Source of the DNA: Parvicella sp963922585 | GTDB lineage: Bacteria; Bacteroidota; Bacteroidia; Flavobacteriales_D; Parvicellaceae | DNA: 26,851 nucleotides | NCBI GenBank assembly: GCA_963922585.1 | Contig: CAWUIK010000038.1 | Span: 1-26,851 of the forward strand | Direction of reading: 5' to 3' | Shown: piece by piece, positions 7,636-15,754 of the stretch | Numbering within the stretch: position 1 is the first letter of the stretch | Layout: every line of letters begins with the position of its first letter | Program-made: the position numbers and the translations under genes | Notes under the pieces: model-generated | What the model saw: the letters and a program-made list of their open reading frames with translations, nothing else | What the model was told of the DNA's origin: nothing | Database searches by the model: none

Positions 7636-9111
7636 TTATATCCTGTTTTTGAACCAATCTGTTGAATCTTCTGAAGGCGTGTAATCTGCAGATGGATTTT
7701 TTTCAGTTATGAAAAAATTGGCCATTACACCCGCCACTTGAAGCGTTTCTGAATCTGTAACCTCTAATATGGAAGCATCTTTGAAATAGTATTTCACAAA
7801 ATTTGTATCAAAGTCACCACTTACAAATGCTTCGTGATTGATGGCGTATTTACAGAAACTCATAGTAGTTTTTATACCAACTATATCGTAATCTTCTATC
7901 GCTTTTGTCATTCTTTGGATGGCAATTTCTCGAGTTTCACCCCAAGCAACAAGTTTTGAAATCATTGGATCATAATATATTGGAATTTCCATACCTTCTT
8001 CGAATCCATCATCAACTCTAATTCCTTCCCCTTGAGGTCTTCTATAAACTTCTAATGTTCCAATATCTGGAAGGAAATTATTTTTTGGATCTTCAGCATA
8101 AACCCTAACCTCTATTGCGTGTCCATTAATTTTTAAATCTTCTTGATTAAAAGACAACGGTAATCCTCTTGCTACATTTATTTGTTCTTGCACCAAATCT
8201 ATACCGGTAATCATTTCAGTAACTGGGTGTTCTACCTGAAGTCTTGTGTTCATTTCTAAAAAGAAAAACGCTCCGTTTTCGTATAAGAACTCTACTGTAC
8301 CTGCACCGTAATAATTGCAAGCCCTGGCTACATCACAAGCTGCTTCACCCATTTTCACTCTTAATTCTGGTGTTAAGATAGCAGAAGGTGCTTCTTCAAT
8401 CACTTTTTGATGTCTTCTCTGAATGGAACATTCTCTTTCAAAAAGGTAAACTACATTTCCATGTTGGTCTGCCATTATTTGAATTTCAATATGTCTTGGA
8501 GATCCAACGTATCTTTCAATAAAAACGGAACCGTCACCAAAAGCAGAAACAGCTTCGCTAACGGCCATGTTCATTTGTTCTATAAATTCTTCTGGATTTT
8601 CAACAATTCTCATTCCTTTACCTCCCCCTCCAGCAGAAGCCTTTATTAAAATAGGATAACCAATTTCTTTAGATTTTTGAAGCGCTAAAGGAATGTCAGT
8701 AATTGCCTCATCAATTCCTGGCACCATTGGGATACCATAACCTTTTACAGCCGCTTTTGCAGCTAATTTACTCCCCATCACTTCCATTGCTTCTGGTGAA
8801 GGACCAATAAAAGTAATTCCTTTTTCAGTCACTTTTTTGGTAAACTCAGCATTTTCACTTAAAAAACCATATCCAGGATGGATTCCATCTACATTTTTCT
8901 CAATACAAATATCAATAATTTTGTCGCCTAGTAAATAACTTTGACTGCTAGGAGGAGGACCTACACATACTGACTCATCTGCATACTTCACAAAAGGTGC
9001 ATTAGCATCTGCTTCAGAAAAAATAGCAACGGTTTTAATTCCCATTTTCCTGCAAGTCTTCATAATTCTCAAGGCAATCTCACCTCTATTGGCTACTAAT
9101 ATTTTCTTCAT
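7636..9111 (-). CDS. accC: Biotin carboxylase subunit of an acyl-CoA carboxylase
   Basis: This subunit carboxylates biotin on its carrier protein using ATP and bicarbonate, the first half-reaction of acetyl-CoA (or propionyl-CoA) carboxylase. Visible motifs are the N-terminal LVANRGEIALRI, the ATP-grasp glycine loop GGGGKGMR at 161-168, and EMNTRLQVEHPVTE at 286-299 with catalytic and metal-binding residues. It is 491 residues, about 40 longer than E. coli AccC; the extra C-terminal tail ends in DWFKNR. No biotin carrier domain is fused, and no accB or carboxyltransferase gene is adjacent. Such tails are, in my recollection, common in Bacteroidota enzymes that pair with propionyl-CoA-type carboxyltransferases, so the acyl substrate is open. 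Confidence 0.9.
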   Translation of the reverse strand: MKKILVANRGEIALRIMKTCRKMGIKTVAIFSEADANAPFVKYADESVCVGPPPSSQSYLLGDKIIDICIEKNVDGIHPGYGFLSENAEFTKKVTEKGITFIGPSPEAMEVMGSKLAAKAAVKGYGIPMVPGIDEAITDIPLALQKSKEIGYPILIKASAGGGGKGMRIVENPEEFIEQMNMAVSEAVSAFGDGSVFIERYVGSPRHIEIQIMADQHGNVVYLFERECSIQRRHQKVIEEAPSAILTPELRVKMGEAACDVARACNYYGAGTVEFLYENGAFFFLEMNTRLQVEHPVTEMITGIDLVQEQINVARGLPLSFNQEDLKINGHAIEVRVYAEDPKNNFLPDIGTLEVYRRPQGEGIRVDDGFEEGMEIPIYYDPMISKLVAWGETREIAIQRMTKAIEDYDIVGIKTTMSFCKYAINHEAFVSGDFDTNFVKYYFKDASILEVTDSETLQVAGVMANFFITEKNPSADYTPSEDSTDWFKNRI

Positions 9112-9212
9112 AATTATTTCTTAGAGGTGGTAAAGTTAGAATTTTTTTTGAAAATGTTCTTATTTTAAAAGTATGCTTATTTAAATTGAAAAGCATTGAA
9201 TTTAATTATGAC

Positions 9213-9803
9213 TCACTTCGTTTCTTTCCAAATTTTGAGGGTTACATCTTGAATTGGTCTATTGGGTTCTGGGCTTCTTAAAGGTTCGCATTCTATTAAA
9301 GTTCTTCTGCAATCTTCTGGCAATTGTTGGTAAAGATTTGTCCCGGATGTTTTCCAAGCAATCATATCATCACTAACCTCTTTTACAATTTTTGCGGGGT
9401 TACCTACTACAATTTTTCTTTTTGGGATTTCCATTTTGGAAGGTACAAAACATAATGCACCTATAATACATTCATCGCCTATAATTACATCATCCATTAC
9501 AACTGCATTCATCCCAATTAAGCAATTCTTACCAATAGTACCACCATGAATAATAGCACCATGTCCTATATGCGCTCCTTCTTTAAGTGTTACAGTTGTA
9601 CCTGGAAACATATGAATGGTACAACTTTCCTGGACATTGCACCCATCTTCAATGACAATTTTTCCCCAATCACCTCTTAGCGCACAAAAAGGTCCAATAT
9701 AGACATTTTTACCAATAAAAACATTACCTGTAACATTTGCCTGCGGATGCACAAAAGCAGACTCATCTATAACAGGTTTTAAACCATTGAATTCATATAT
9801 CAT
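9213..9803 (-). CDS. paaY: PaaY-like gamma-carbonic anhydrase family hexapeptide protein
   Basis: The protein is a left-handed beta-helix of hexapeptide repeats (residues about 12-140, e.g. IGKNVY, IGHGAI, IGKNCLIGMNAVVM). Three histidines at 64, 81 and 86 have the spacing of the gamma-carbonic anhydrase zinc site. Its 196-residue length and C-terminus (AWKTSGTNLYQ, then EPLRSPEPNR) match PaaY rather than generic YrdA-type proteins. PaaY is a thioesterase that clears dead-end CoA thioesters in phenylacetate breakdown. A PaaG-type gene lies 11 kb away, but no other paa gene is nearby. A -7 promoter motif ends only 4 nt before the ATG, so the message may be leaderless. Confidence 0.8.
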   Translation of the reverse strand: MIYEFNGLKPVIDESAFVHPQANVTGNVFIGKNVYIGPFCALRGDWGKIVIEDGCNVQESCTIHMFPGTTVTLKEGAHIGHGAIIHGGTIGKNCLIGMNAVVMDDVIIGDECIIGALCFVPSKMEIPKRKIVVGNPAKIVKEVSDDMIAWKTSGTNLYQQLPEDCRRTLIECEPLRSPEPNRPIQDVTLKIWKETK

Positions 9804-9807
9804 ATTG

Positions 9808-9815
9808 CAAAGATA
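9808..9815 (-). promoter_or_regulatory. -7 promoter motif for the paaY-like gene
   Basis: The minus strand reads TATCTTTG, an exact TAnnTTTG. The motif ends 4 nt before the ATG at 9803, which places the transcript start at or next to the start codon. No -33 TTG is visible. It is arranged divergently with the promoter at 9891-9898. Confidence 0.55.
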
Positions 9816-9890
9816 AATTGATAATTTGAAATAAAAGCTTGTTGTGAGCTATCATTTTAATACTAACCTAACATTTTGAATCTGATTGAT

Positions 9891-9898
9891 TATCTTTG
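9891..9898 (+). promoter_or_regulatory. -7 promoter motif for the glycosyltransferase gene
   Basis: TATCTTTG matches TAnnTTTG exactly and lies 22 nt upstream of the TTG start at 9921. A TTTG occurs at 9875-9878, but the 12-nt gap is shorter than the usual 19, so no proper -33 element is assigned. Confidence 0.55.
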
Positions 9899-9920
9899 TA
9901 TCTGAAAAAACAATTTTTAA

Positions 9921-11516
9921 TTGCTAAACAAAAATCAATTGATAACTTTTGGGTTGCTTGTTGCAATCTTAATCATCAACAATTGGTCACTTCCGCTTTG
10001 GGATCAAGACGAATCGGCCTATGCTGGTTTTGCCAAAAACATGAACCAATCCGGGGACTATTTAGTTCCTGATTACTATTTCTCAGACGACCACCGAAAA
10101 ACACCGCTTCATTTTTGGGACATATCAGTTGCATACAGACTTTTTGGTGTTAATGAATTTTCGGTTAGATTTCCATCTTTTTTGGCAATTCTAGGTACTT
10201 TACTTCTGGTATTATATCAAGGTAAAAAAATAATTGGACTACGTGCCGCTTTCCAAAGTACTGTAGTTCTTGGCACTTCATTTTTGGTAACTTCACTCGC
10301 TAAAATTTCTGTAACGGATGCAACTTTACTATTTTTCTCCACTTTGTGTGGTTTTGCGATGATAAATACTATTTTAAACCCATCTAAAAAGTGGATTTTT
10401 TATTTTTGGTTAGGCTTTGCAATGGCTTTACTAACTAAGGGGCCTCCCATAATTATATTTACTGGAATTTTTGCTGTAACATTATTTATTTTTCATCCAA
10501 ATAGATACAACTTATTTAAATTTCATCCTTGGTTCTTTTTACCATTGGCATTTCTTCCTGTTTTTCTTTGGGGTTATGCAACTACTTTGAGAGATGGAGG
10601 TAAATTTTTGGAATGGATGTATGATTGGTATGTCTTAAAAAGAGTATCTGGAAGTGTGTATGATCAGGAAGGAGTATTTGGAACTCATATAGTTTTGATT
10701 TTTGGTTTCTTTTTGCTTTCTGCGATGTATTTTTTTCATGCATTTAGAGATAGTTTGAAAGGTTTTACTACTAAAGACTTCACGCTTATTGCACTAGGTG
10801 GTTGGTTTATTTCAGGTTGGTTTATATACGAATTCTCTCCCAGCAAACTACCAGCATATGTGATTGTAGCTCATGTTCCGCTTGCCTTATTGATGGGAAG
10901 ATATGTGGATGGATTGATTTCAAAAAATACCAGACCTCCAATTTGGACAATGTTCATTCATTACTTATTAAATTTTGGTTTTGCAGTTGGGCTTATCATT
11001 ATTCAATACTTTATAGACATCAATACTAATTTATCCATTGCATTAATGTCTATTGGAGTTTTATATTTTTTAATGCTGTTCATTCAAATAATGAAAATAA
11101 AAAATATTTATTTTTTTAATATTCAAGCATATACCAATGTACTTTTACTATTGAGTATTTGGGGAATATCACCCTTGTTTGTGGAGCACATTAATAGCAG
11201 TAAAAAAGTAAGTGAGTATGTTCTTGATGAAACTACTTACGACTATACAATTGTTATAGCACATGCCCCAGGAAAACAACCAAGCCTTCCTTTCTATCTT
11301 TCACAAAAAAATAATCCAATAATTATTATAAATCAAACAGATAGTTTAATTAAATACATTGAAAGTAATAAGAACATCGCTTTGGTTTTAAACAAGGAAC
11401 AATCAGAATTAATCAAGAATACTTTCCCTAAATTAAATATAGATTTTAAAATTATTTCTTCTAGAATTATCGACAGAAAAGATGTTGCAGAATATTATGT
11501 GGGTATTTTGAAATAG
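9921..11516 (+). CDS. ArnT/PMT-type membrane glycosyltransferase (GT39/GT83-like)
   Basis: This is a multi-pass inner-membrane enzyme that would transfer a sugar from a polyprenyl-phosphate donor to a lipid or protein on the periplasmic side. After the first membrane helix (about 8-22) it has the acidic loop WDQDESAYAGFAKNM (27-41), the family's catalytic region. A RTPLHFWD-like KTPLHFW and RFPSFLAILGT follow, then about ten hydrophobic segments to about residue 415 and a soluble C-terminal domain. The 531-residue length is normal. The start is TTG at 9921: a stop codon (TAA) precedes it directly and the first in-frame ATG comes only at residue 41, past the conserved loop. The acceptor cannot be told from sequence. 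Confidence 0.85.
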   Translation: MLNKNQLITFGLLVAILIINNWSLPLWDQDESAYAGFAKNMNQSGDYLVPDYYFSDDHRKTPLHFWDISVAYRLFGVNEFSVRFPSFLAILGTLLLVLYQGKKIIGLRAAFQSTVVLGTSFLVTSLAKISVTDATLLFFSTLCGFAMINTILNPSKKWIFYFWLGFAMALLTKGPPIIIFTGIFAVTLFIFHPNRYNLFKFHPWFFLPLAFLPVFLWGYATTLRDGGKFLEWMYDWYVLKRVSGSVYDQEGVFGTHIVLIFGFFLLSAMYFFHAFRDSLKGFTTKDFTLIALGGWFISGWFIYEFSPSKLPAYVIVAHVPLALLMGRYVDGLISKNTRPPIWTMFIHYLLNFGFAVGLIIIQYFIDINTNLSIALMSIGVLYFLMLFIQIMKIKNIYFFNIQAYTNVLLLLSIWGISPLFVEHINSSKKVSEYVLDETTYDYTIVIAHAPGKQPSLPFYLSQKNNPIIIINQTDSLIKYIESNKNIALVLNKEQSELIKNTFPKLNIDFKIISSRIIDRKDVAEYYVGILK

Positions 11517-11612
11517 AATAACCTTGCCTTGGTAAATGCTTTGGTTCATGAAAAAATAGGAAATCAGATAACCAAAAACTAAATAACTAATCAACTAGAA
11601 TACTATTCTTAA

Positions 11613-11807
11613 ATGAGCGGAAAAGAAGATATGTCGGGCTTCAACCAAAAGCCAAGATTAACTGAGGAGGATTTTTATTATTCTCCAGAAGGTTATATTG
11701 TATTTACTGAGGCATACCACCTAAAAAGGGGCTATTGTTGCAAAAGTGGTTGCAAACATTGTCCATATGGTTTTGATAGAAAAACAGGAAAAGTGAAAGG
11801 AAAATAA
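11613..11807 (+). CDS. Small Cys-rich protein, DUF5522 family
   Basis: A 64-residue protein with a conserved C-terminal cysteine cluster, GYCCKSGCKHCPYGF (40-54; Cys 42, 43, 47 and 50), preceded by LTEEDFYYSPEG and VFTEAYHLKRG. I recognise this layout as the DUF5522 family, widespread in Bacteroidota and of unknown function. The CxxC-type cysteines suggest metal binding, which is inference. It may be read from the glycosyltransferase promoter (96-nt gap). It ends 2 nt from the stop of the convergent gene at 11810. Translation could also begin at the second Met (residue 7). Confidence 0.85.
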   Translation: MSGKEDMSGFNQKPRLTEEDFYYSPEGYIVFTEAYHLKRGYCCKSGCKHCPYGFDRKTGKVKGK

Positions 11808-11809
11808 TT

Positions 11810-11992
11810 TTACTCTTCTTCAAAAGAGGCGTTTAAATCATCAAATTTTTCTGGAACTTTTTCTTCAATATCTTTGAGTTGTGCTTTTTCAATTTTTTCT
11901 ACATCTGCATTATCATGGAACACAATAAAAACGGCACCTACGATTACCAATAATGAAATTAGAATAATCAATCTTTTTTTACCTTTTTGCAT
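11810..11992 (-). CDS. 60-residue single-pass membrane protein, unknown
   Basis: A positively charged start (MQKGKKR) is followed by one hydrophobic helix (about residues 8-25) and an acidic, probably helical tail (about 29-60, rich in Glu, Lys and Asp). The arrangement suggests an inner-membrane protein with a periplasmic tail. It follows the SpmA-SpmB gene by 59 nt on the same strand and may share its transcript. I do not recognise a family. The hydrophobic-then-acidic layout and the clean fit between neighbours favour a real gene, but it could be a chance frame. Confidence 0.55.
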   Translation of the reverse strand: MQKGKKRLIILISLLVIVGAVFIVFHDNADVEKIEKAQLKDIEEKVPEKFDDLNASFEEE

Positions 11993-12051
11993 ATAATTTA
12001 GTTTTTGGTTTCAAGTTTTTTATATGAAATTATTGTACCAAAAAATTCATA

Positions 12052-13326
12052 CTATTGAAAAAACATATAGGATAAAACTATGGCAGCAATAATCCCAGCT
12101 AAATCGGCCAACAATCCTGCTGTGATTGCATACCTAGAATTTTTGATTCCAACCGAGCCAAAATAAACTGCCAAAACATAAAAAGTAGTTTCTGTAGACC
12201 CTTGAAGTGCAGCAGCCATCTTGCTTCTTATATCTTCAACGCCAAAATTATTAAACACTTCAAGCATTGCTCCTCTAGCACCACTTCCACTTAGAGGTTT
12301 CATGATGGCGACAGGAAGCGCATCTACAAATTCTAAACTTTTGAAAAACAAACCGAAAAACCATCTTAAACCATCAATTAAAAAATCCATTGCTCCTGAA
12401 GCTCTGAAAACCCCTATTCCAACAAGCATGGCAACAAGATATGGAATTATTTTCACTGCTGTTCCAAACCCTTCTACTGCCCCTTCTATAAAAGCATCAT
12501 ATACGTTTATTTTTTTTCGCAACCCCATGACAATAAAAACAGTAATGACGGTAAATAATAATCCATTTCCAAAAACAGACGAATATGTTGATATTTGATC
12601 GTGATTTAATTTTGAAAAACCATAAATAATTAAGGCAATCATTCCAGAAATTACTCCAAGATAGGCTAAAATTGTTTTGTTAAATAGATTTATCTTTTGC
12701 CATATTGCAACTGTTATTAACCCAACTAAAGTGGAAAAATAAGTTGCTAAAAGTATAGGTAAAAATATATCTGCCGGGTTTATTGCTCCTGCAGAAGCTC
12801 TCAATGTCATTACTGAAACAGGAATCAAGGTTAGACCAGAAGTGTTGAGCACCAAGAACATGATTTGAGAGTTAGAAGCCACCGTTTTTGATGGGTTTTC
12901 CTTTTGCAGTTCTTTCATAGCCTTCAGTCCCATAGGAGTAGCAGCATTGTCGAGGCCTAGCATATTAGCAGAAAAGTTCATCACCATGGCACCATGAGCA
13001 GGATGGTCTTTTGGTAGTTCTGGGAATAATTTTCTAAATAAAGGACCGAAACCTCTAGAAACTAACTGAACTGCTCCAGCATTTTCTCCAATTTTCATAA
13101 TGCCCAACCAAAGTGTCATTGCACCAATTAAAAATATTGAAATATCAACACTTGTTTTAGACATCTCAAAAGTACTTTTCACGATATCAGCAAATACAGT
13201 TTTGTCTGCTTCACTCAAAACGCTTTCAAGCCCCAAACCATCTCGGAAATAATACAAAAGTGTTCTTATAAGCGCAACAAGAAATGCGATTAAGAAAAAC
13301 CCGACCCATATATAGTTTAGTAGCAT
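12052..13326 (-). CDS. Fused SpmA-SpmB membrane protein (nucleoside-recognition/Gate domains)
   Basis: The 424-residue protein joins two halves that are separate in spore formers. Residues about 1-200 match SpmA, with GAMTLWLGIMKIGE and NMLGLDNAATPMGLKAM. Residues about 255-424 match SpmB, with KIIPYLVAMLVGIGVFRASG and the LSGSGARGAMLE segment. Each half carries a Gate domain with several membrane helices. In Bacillus the pair affects spore core dehydration; in non-spore-forming Bacteroidota the fused protein is common and its role is unknown, possibly transport of a small solute. It lies 98 nt after the amidotransferase gene on the same strand. Confidence 0.85.
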   Translation of the reverse strand: MLLNYIWVGFFLIAFLVALIRTLLYYFRDGLGLESVLSEADKTVFADIVKSTFEMSKTSVDISIFLIGAMTLWLGIMKIGENAGAVQLVSRGFGPLFRKLFPELPKDHPAHGAMVMNFSANMLGLDNAATPMGLKAMKELQKENPSKTVASNSQIMFLVLNTSGLTLIPVSVMTLRASAGAINPADIFLPILLATYFSTLVGLITVAIWQKINLFNKTILAYLGVISGMIALIIYGFSKLNHDQISTYSSVFGNGLLFTVITVFIVMGLRKKINVYDAFIEGAVEGFGTAVKIIPYLVAMLVGIGVFRASGAMDFLIDGLRWFFGLFFKSLEFVDALPVAIMKPLSGSGARGAMLEVFNNFGVEDIRSKMAAALQGSTETTFYVLAVYFGSVGIKNSRYAITAGLLADLAGIIAAIVLSYMFFQ

Positions 13327-13424
13327 ATCACCAGCAAAGATGAGTAAAATAAAAGTTGAAAATATGTAAAAGAAAACAAGTTTTAACGAAGTTTTTCAAC
13401 AACACTATCAGTTGATTGAAAATT

Positions 13425-14048
13425 TCAATTACAACTCTTTAAGAAATTCTTTAATAAAATTAAACCAGGCACACCACTCACTTCTGGATGGAACTGAACT
13501 CCGAAAATCGGTTTGAACTTATGTTGCATCGCCTCTACTTTACATGATGAAGAAGTGGCAATTAGTTTAAAATTTTTAGGCAAATCAATTTCTTCATGAT
13601 GATCTTGCCCCATCACAAATTCTTCTTTCAATTCATTTAATAATATTGAAGAATGTACTACTTTGATGGTTTCTACTCCTCGAACTTCTTGTCCTAAATT
13701 GATGTTTGCACCATGAAGCATTCCAATAATTTGATGCCCAAAGCAAATGCCCAAAACTGGATTTTGAAAATCATTCAAAAAAGCTAAGTGATCTAAATAG
13801 GGTTGTGGATCTGAATTGGTCAACAAAATCGGATTCCCACTAATGATAATTCCTTTTGCTGAGTTGGTATGTTTGGGAAGGGCATTCCAAGAATACGTTT
13901 CGAACTCTACATTCAATTCACCAAGGCATCTTTGAATATCGGGAACTTTGGCACTTCCACAATCTATGATAATTATTTTTGAAGAAAGTAAATTCAAAAC
14001 TAAAGCGCTCTTTTTAAGGCAATCATTTTTAGACAAGCTACAGCACAC
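13425..14048 (-). CDS. Class I glutamine amidotransferase, GuaA-like, stand-alone
   Basis: A single glutaminase domain hydrolyses glutamine to supply ammonia to a partner. The catalytic triad is visible: nucleophile Cys102 in GICFGHQ, and His187 and Glu189 in GVQFHPEV (numbered from the first ATG). It resembles the N-terminal domain of GMP synthase, but no synthetase domain follows, so the partner and product are unknown. The listed ATG at 14048 lies inside ribH and would add 17 residues unlike the family. A TTG at 13997, 3 nt past the ribH stop, gives a 190-residue protein starting just before the first beta strand (KIIIIDCGSA). I think that start more likely. Confidence 0.8.
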   Translation of the reverse strand: MCCSLSKNDCLKKSALVLNLLSSKIIIIDCGSAKVPDIQRCLGELNVEFETYSWNALPKHTNSAKGIIISGNPILLTNSDPQPYLDHLAFLNDFQNPVLGICFGHQIIGMLHGANINLGQEVRGVETIKVVHSSILLNELKEEFVMGQDHHEEIDLPKNFKLIATSSSCKVEAMQHKFKPIFGVQFHPEVSGVPGLILLKNFLKSCN

Positions 14049-14488
14049 TCCACTCCTTTGTTGCCATGTTTACCACCCGAACGATCCAAACCTTGTTGGA
14101 AAGTGTTGTCGGTTAACAATCCGAAAATTACAGGCTTGTTGTACTTTAAAGAGACATCCATAATTCCTTGAGTAGTTCCTTGACAAACGAAATCAAAATG
14201 TTTGGTTTCTCCTTGAACTACACTTCCTAGGCAAACGACTCCATCTACATCTAATTGCTCAAAAAGATACTGAGCTCCAAGTGGCAATTCAAAAGATCCC
14301 GGCACCCATTTTACAATGAGATTTTCAGGAGTAACTCCATTATCCAATAAAGTTTTAGTGGCTCCTTCCAAAAGTCCATTGGTAATTTCCTCGTTCCACT
14401 CTGAAACAACAACACCAATGGTCATGTTTTTTCCATCAGGCATTGAAGATTTCTCGTATGCCGATAAGTTTTTCCCTTCTGTAGCCAT
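14000..14488 (-). CDS. ribH: 6,7-dimethyl-8-ribityllumazine synthase
   Basis: RibH condenses the ribitylamino-pyrimidine with 3,4-dihydroxybutanone 4-phosphate, the penultimate step of riboflavin synthesis. The 162-residue protein has the substrate-binding W31 (SEWN), PGSFELPL at 63-70, the active-site segment GETKHFDFVC at 93-102 with catalytic His97, and the phosphate-binding GGKHGNKG near 138-145. Like many Bacteroidota homologues it has an N-terminal extension of about 20 residues. It starts 5 nt after the TPR gene ends, so the two are probably co-transcribed. No other riboflavin gene is present. Confidence 0.96.
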   Translation of the reverse strand: MATEGKNLSAYEKSSMPDGKNMTIGVVVSEWNEEITNGLLEGATKTLLDNGVTPENLIVKWVPGSFELPLGAQYLFEQLDVDGVVCLGSVVQGETKHFDFVCQGTTQGIMDVSLKYNKPVIFGLLTDNTFQQGLDRSGGKHGNKGVECAVACLKMIALKRAL

Positions 14489-14493
14489 TGAAA

Positions 14494-15246
14494 TTATTTC
14501 AATTCATAAATAGAAGTACCTGCATTAACAAACACAAGATTCTTTTCTGCTTCAGCTACTAAAGTTGAATAAGGGAAGTTTTGAATTAAGTCATTGTATA
14601 ACTTAGCCGCTTCGTCATATTTCTGTGTCAACTCTCTTGCATTAGCCAATTTAAACATATACAATGGAGCAGTCATTTCGTTTTTAGGTCTTCTTTTGTA
14701 TGCTTGTTCATAGTAATTAATAGCATCAGCATATTTTTCTAATTCCATACTTGCATCACCCATAGCGCCTAATGCCAAAGTCGCAAGGTTTTCATCTTCG
14801 AAAGTTACTTTCTGAAAAGCAGCCAATGCTTCTTGAGGTTGTCCGTTATTAAGATAAGCAATACCTAAATTATAATTAGCAATTTCACCTCCAGCATAGC
14901 CTTCAAACTTTTTAGCTTTTGCTACCAGACCTTGTGTAGTTTGCAATGAGTCTCCATTGATTGCAGTATTCCAATCTTGTTGATCTACTATAAAAGATTC
15001 CTCTTGGTACAAAGACTCAGCTGTTTTGATATCTTCTGGCTCAACAATAAATTTTTGGTAACCCATCCATCCTAAAATGGCAATAGTAATAACACCAAAT
15101 GCAATAATGAAAATTTTTGCTTTACCTTGAATGAATTCACCTGCTTTTTCTAAGAATGAAAGTTGACCTGCTTTTTTACTCAGTTCTGAAGACGGTGCCT
15201 CAACTTCTACTGATTCAACTTCGATATTTTTTTTATCTTCTGACAT
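14494..15246 (-). CDS. Membrane-anchored TPR protein (YfgM-like)
   Basis: A 250-residue protein with an acidic cytoplasmic N-terminus (1-40), one membrane helix (about 44-62) and an extracytoplasmic helical region with tetratricopeptide repeats (about 125-240; for example YNLGIAYLNNGQPQEALAAFQK and DAINYYEQAYKRRP). The layout matches the YfgM/Bacteroidota tetratricopeptide family, which acts near the Sec translocon in some species; here the role is inferred. A complete promoter (TTG, 18 nt, TATTTTTG) lies 20-48 nt before the start. The gene sits 5 nt ahead of ribH, an order I recall as frequent in Bacteroidota. Confidence 0.85.
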   Translation of the reverse strand: MSEDKKNIEVESVEVEAPSSELSKKAGQLSFLEKAGEFIQGKAKIFIIAFGVITIAILGWMGYQKFIVEPEDIKTAESLYQEESFIVDQQDWNTAINGDSLQTTQGLVAKAKKFEGYAGGEIANYNLGIAYLNNGQPQEALAAFQKVTFEDENLATLALGAMGDASMELEKYADAINYYEQAYKRRPKNEMTAPLYMFKLANARELTQKYDEAAKLYNDLIQNFPYSTLVAEAEKNLVFVNAGTSIYELK

Positions 15247-15265
15247 TGTTATTTTTTTGGACTTG

Positions 15266-15294
15266 CAAAAATAGGATTTTTAATTTAATTGCAA
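15266..15294 (-). promoter_or_regulatory. Promoter of the TPR gene-ribH operon
   Basis: On the minus strand a TTG (15294-15292) is followed after 18 nt by TATTTTTG (15273-15266), an exact -7 motif. The leader to the ATG at 15246 would be about 15 nt. This is one of the two best promoters in the window because both elements are present. Confidence 0.7.
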
Positions 15295-15343
15295 TGACAA
15301 ATGATTATTTTTACAAAAAAAATATTGATTTGTAAGAAAAAAG

Positions 15344-15448
15344 GACGACAGACGATTTTTGATGGTTGATTTTTGATGGTTGATGGAGGATGGTTGATGG
15401 AGGATGGTTGATGGAGGTTGGTTGATGGAGTATGGTTGATGGAGGATG
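15344..15448. repeat. Tandem heptanucleotide array, 15 units
   Basis: Fifteen consecutive 7-bp units stand in one register: GACGACA, GACGATT, TTTGATG, GTTGATT, TTTGATG, then GTTGATG alternating with GAGGATG or a one-base variant. In the best part (15377-15446) this makes five copies of a 14-bp unit, TGGTTGATGGAGGA, with one or two changes. Consensus is roughly GnnGATG. The word GACGACAGACGAT at its left end recurs at 15521-15533. Confidence 0.9.
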
Positions 15449-15525
15449 GAAACTAATTTGATAATGTTGCAATTTGAAAAATTGAAAATCAGTTAATTGG
15501 ATGATTAGTTTAATGGTTATGACGA

Positions 15526-15672
15526 CAGACGATTTACTATTTTAGATGCAAGACGCTAGATTCTAGATGCTAAATTTTTATGGAGCATTGAAAAGTGACT
15601 TTGTTGATAGTACATTGAACGTAAGACATTGGACCTATTTCATAAGACTTTGGACATAAAACGTTGGTCAAA
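15526..15672. repeat. Second block of degenerate heptamers
   Basis: Two sub-blocks are visible. 15540-15574 reads TTTTAGA, TGCAAGA, CGCTAGA, TTCTAGA, TGCTAAA. 15610-15672 reads GTACATT, GAACGTA, AGACATT, GGACCTA, TTTCATA, AGACTTT, GGACATA, AAACGTT, GGTCAAA, alternating two related words. The first resembles the repeat at 7592-7619; the second shares ACnTTGGACATAAnACGTT with 22274-22292. Confidence 0.7.
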
Positions 15673-15754
15673 ATATAGGCCTTCAAGTCTTTTGTCTTAT
15701 AATCTAAATAATCAACATTAAAAAAACTGTAACTTTTCTGAAAGTGAATCGTCT

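Noticed and set aside
12221..12598. 125-codon open frame opposite the SpmA-SpmB gene
   Set aside because: It is antisense to a well-supported membrane protein; its Pro/Ser/Thr/Lys-rich composition is what the complement of such a gene gives.
15344..15448. CRISPR array
   Set aside because: Units are 7 bp in direct tandem with no spacers, and no cas genes are present.
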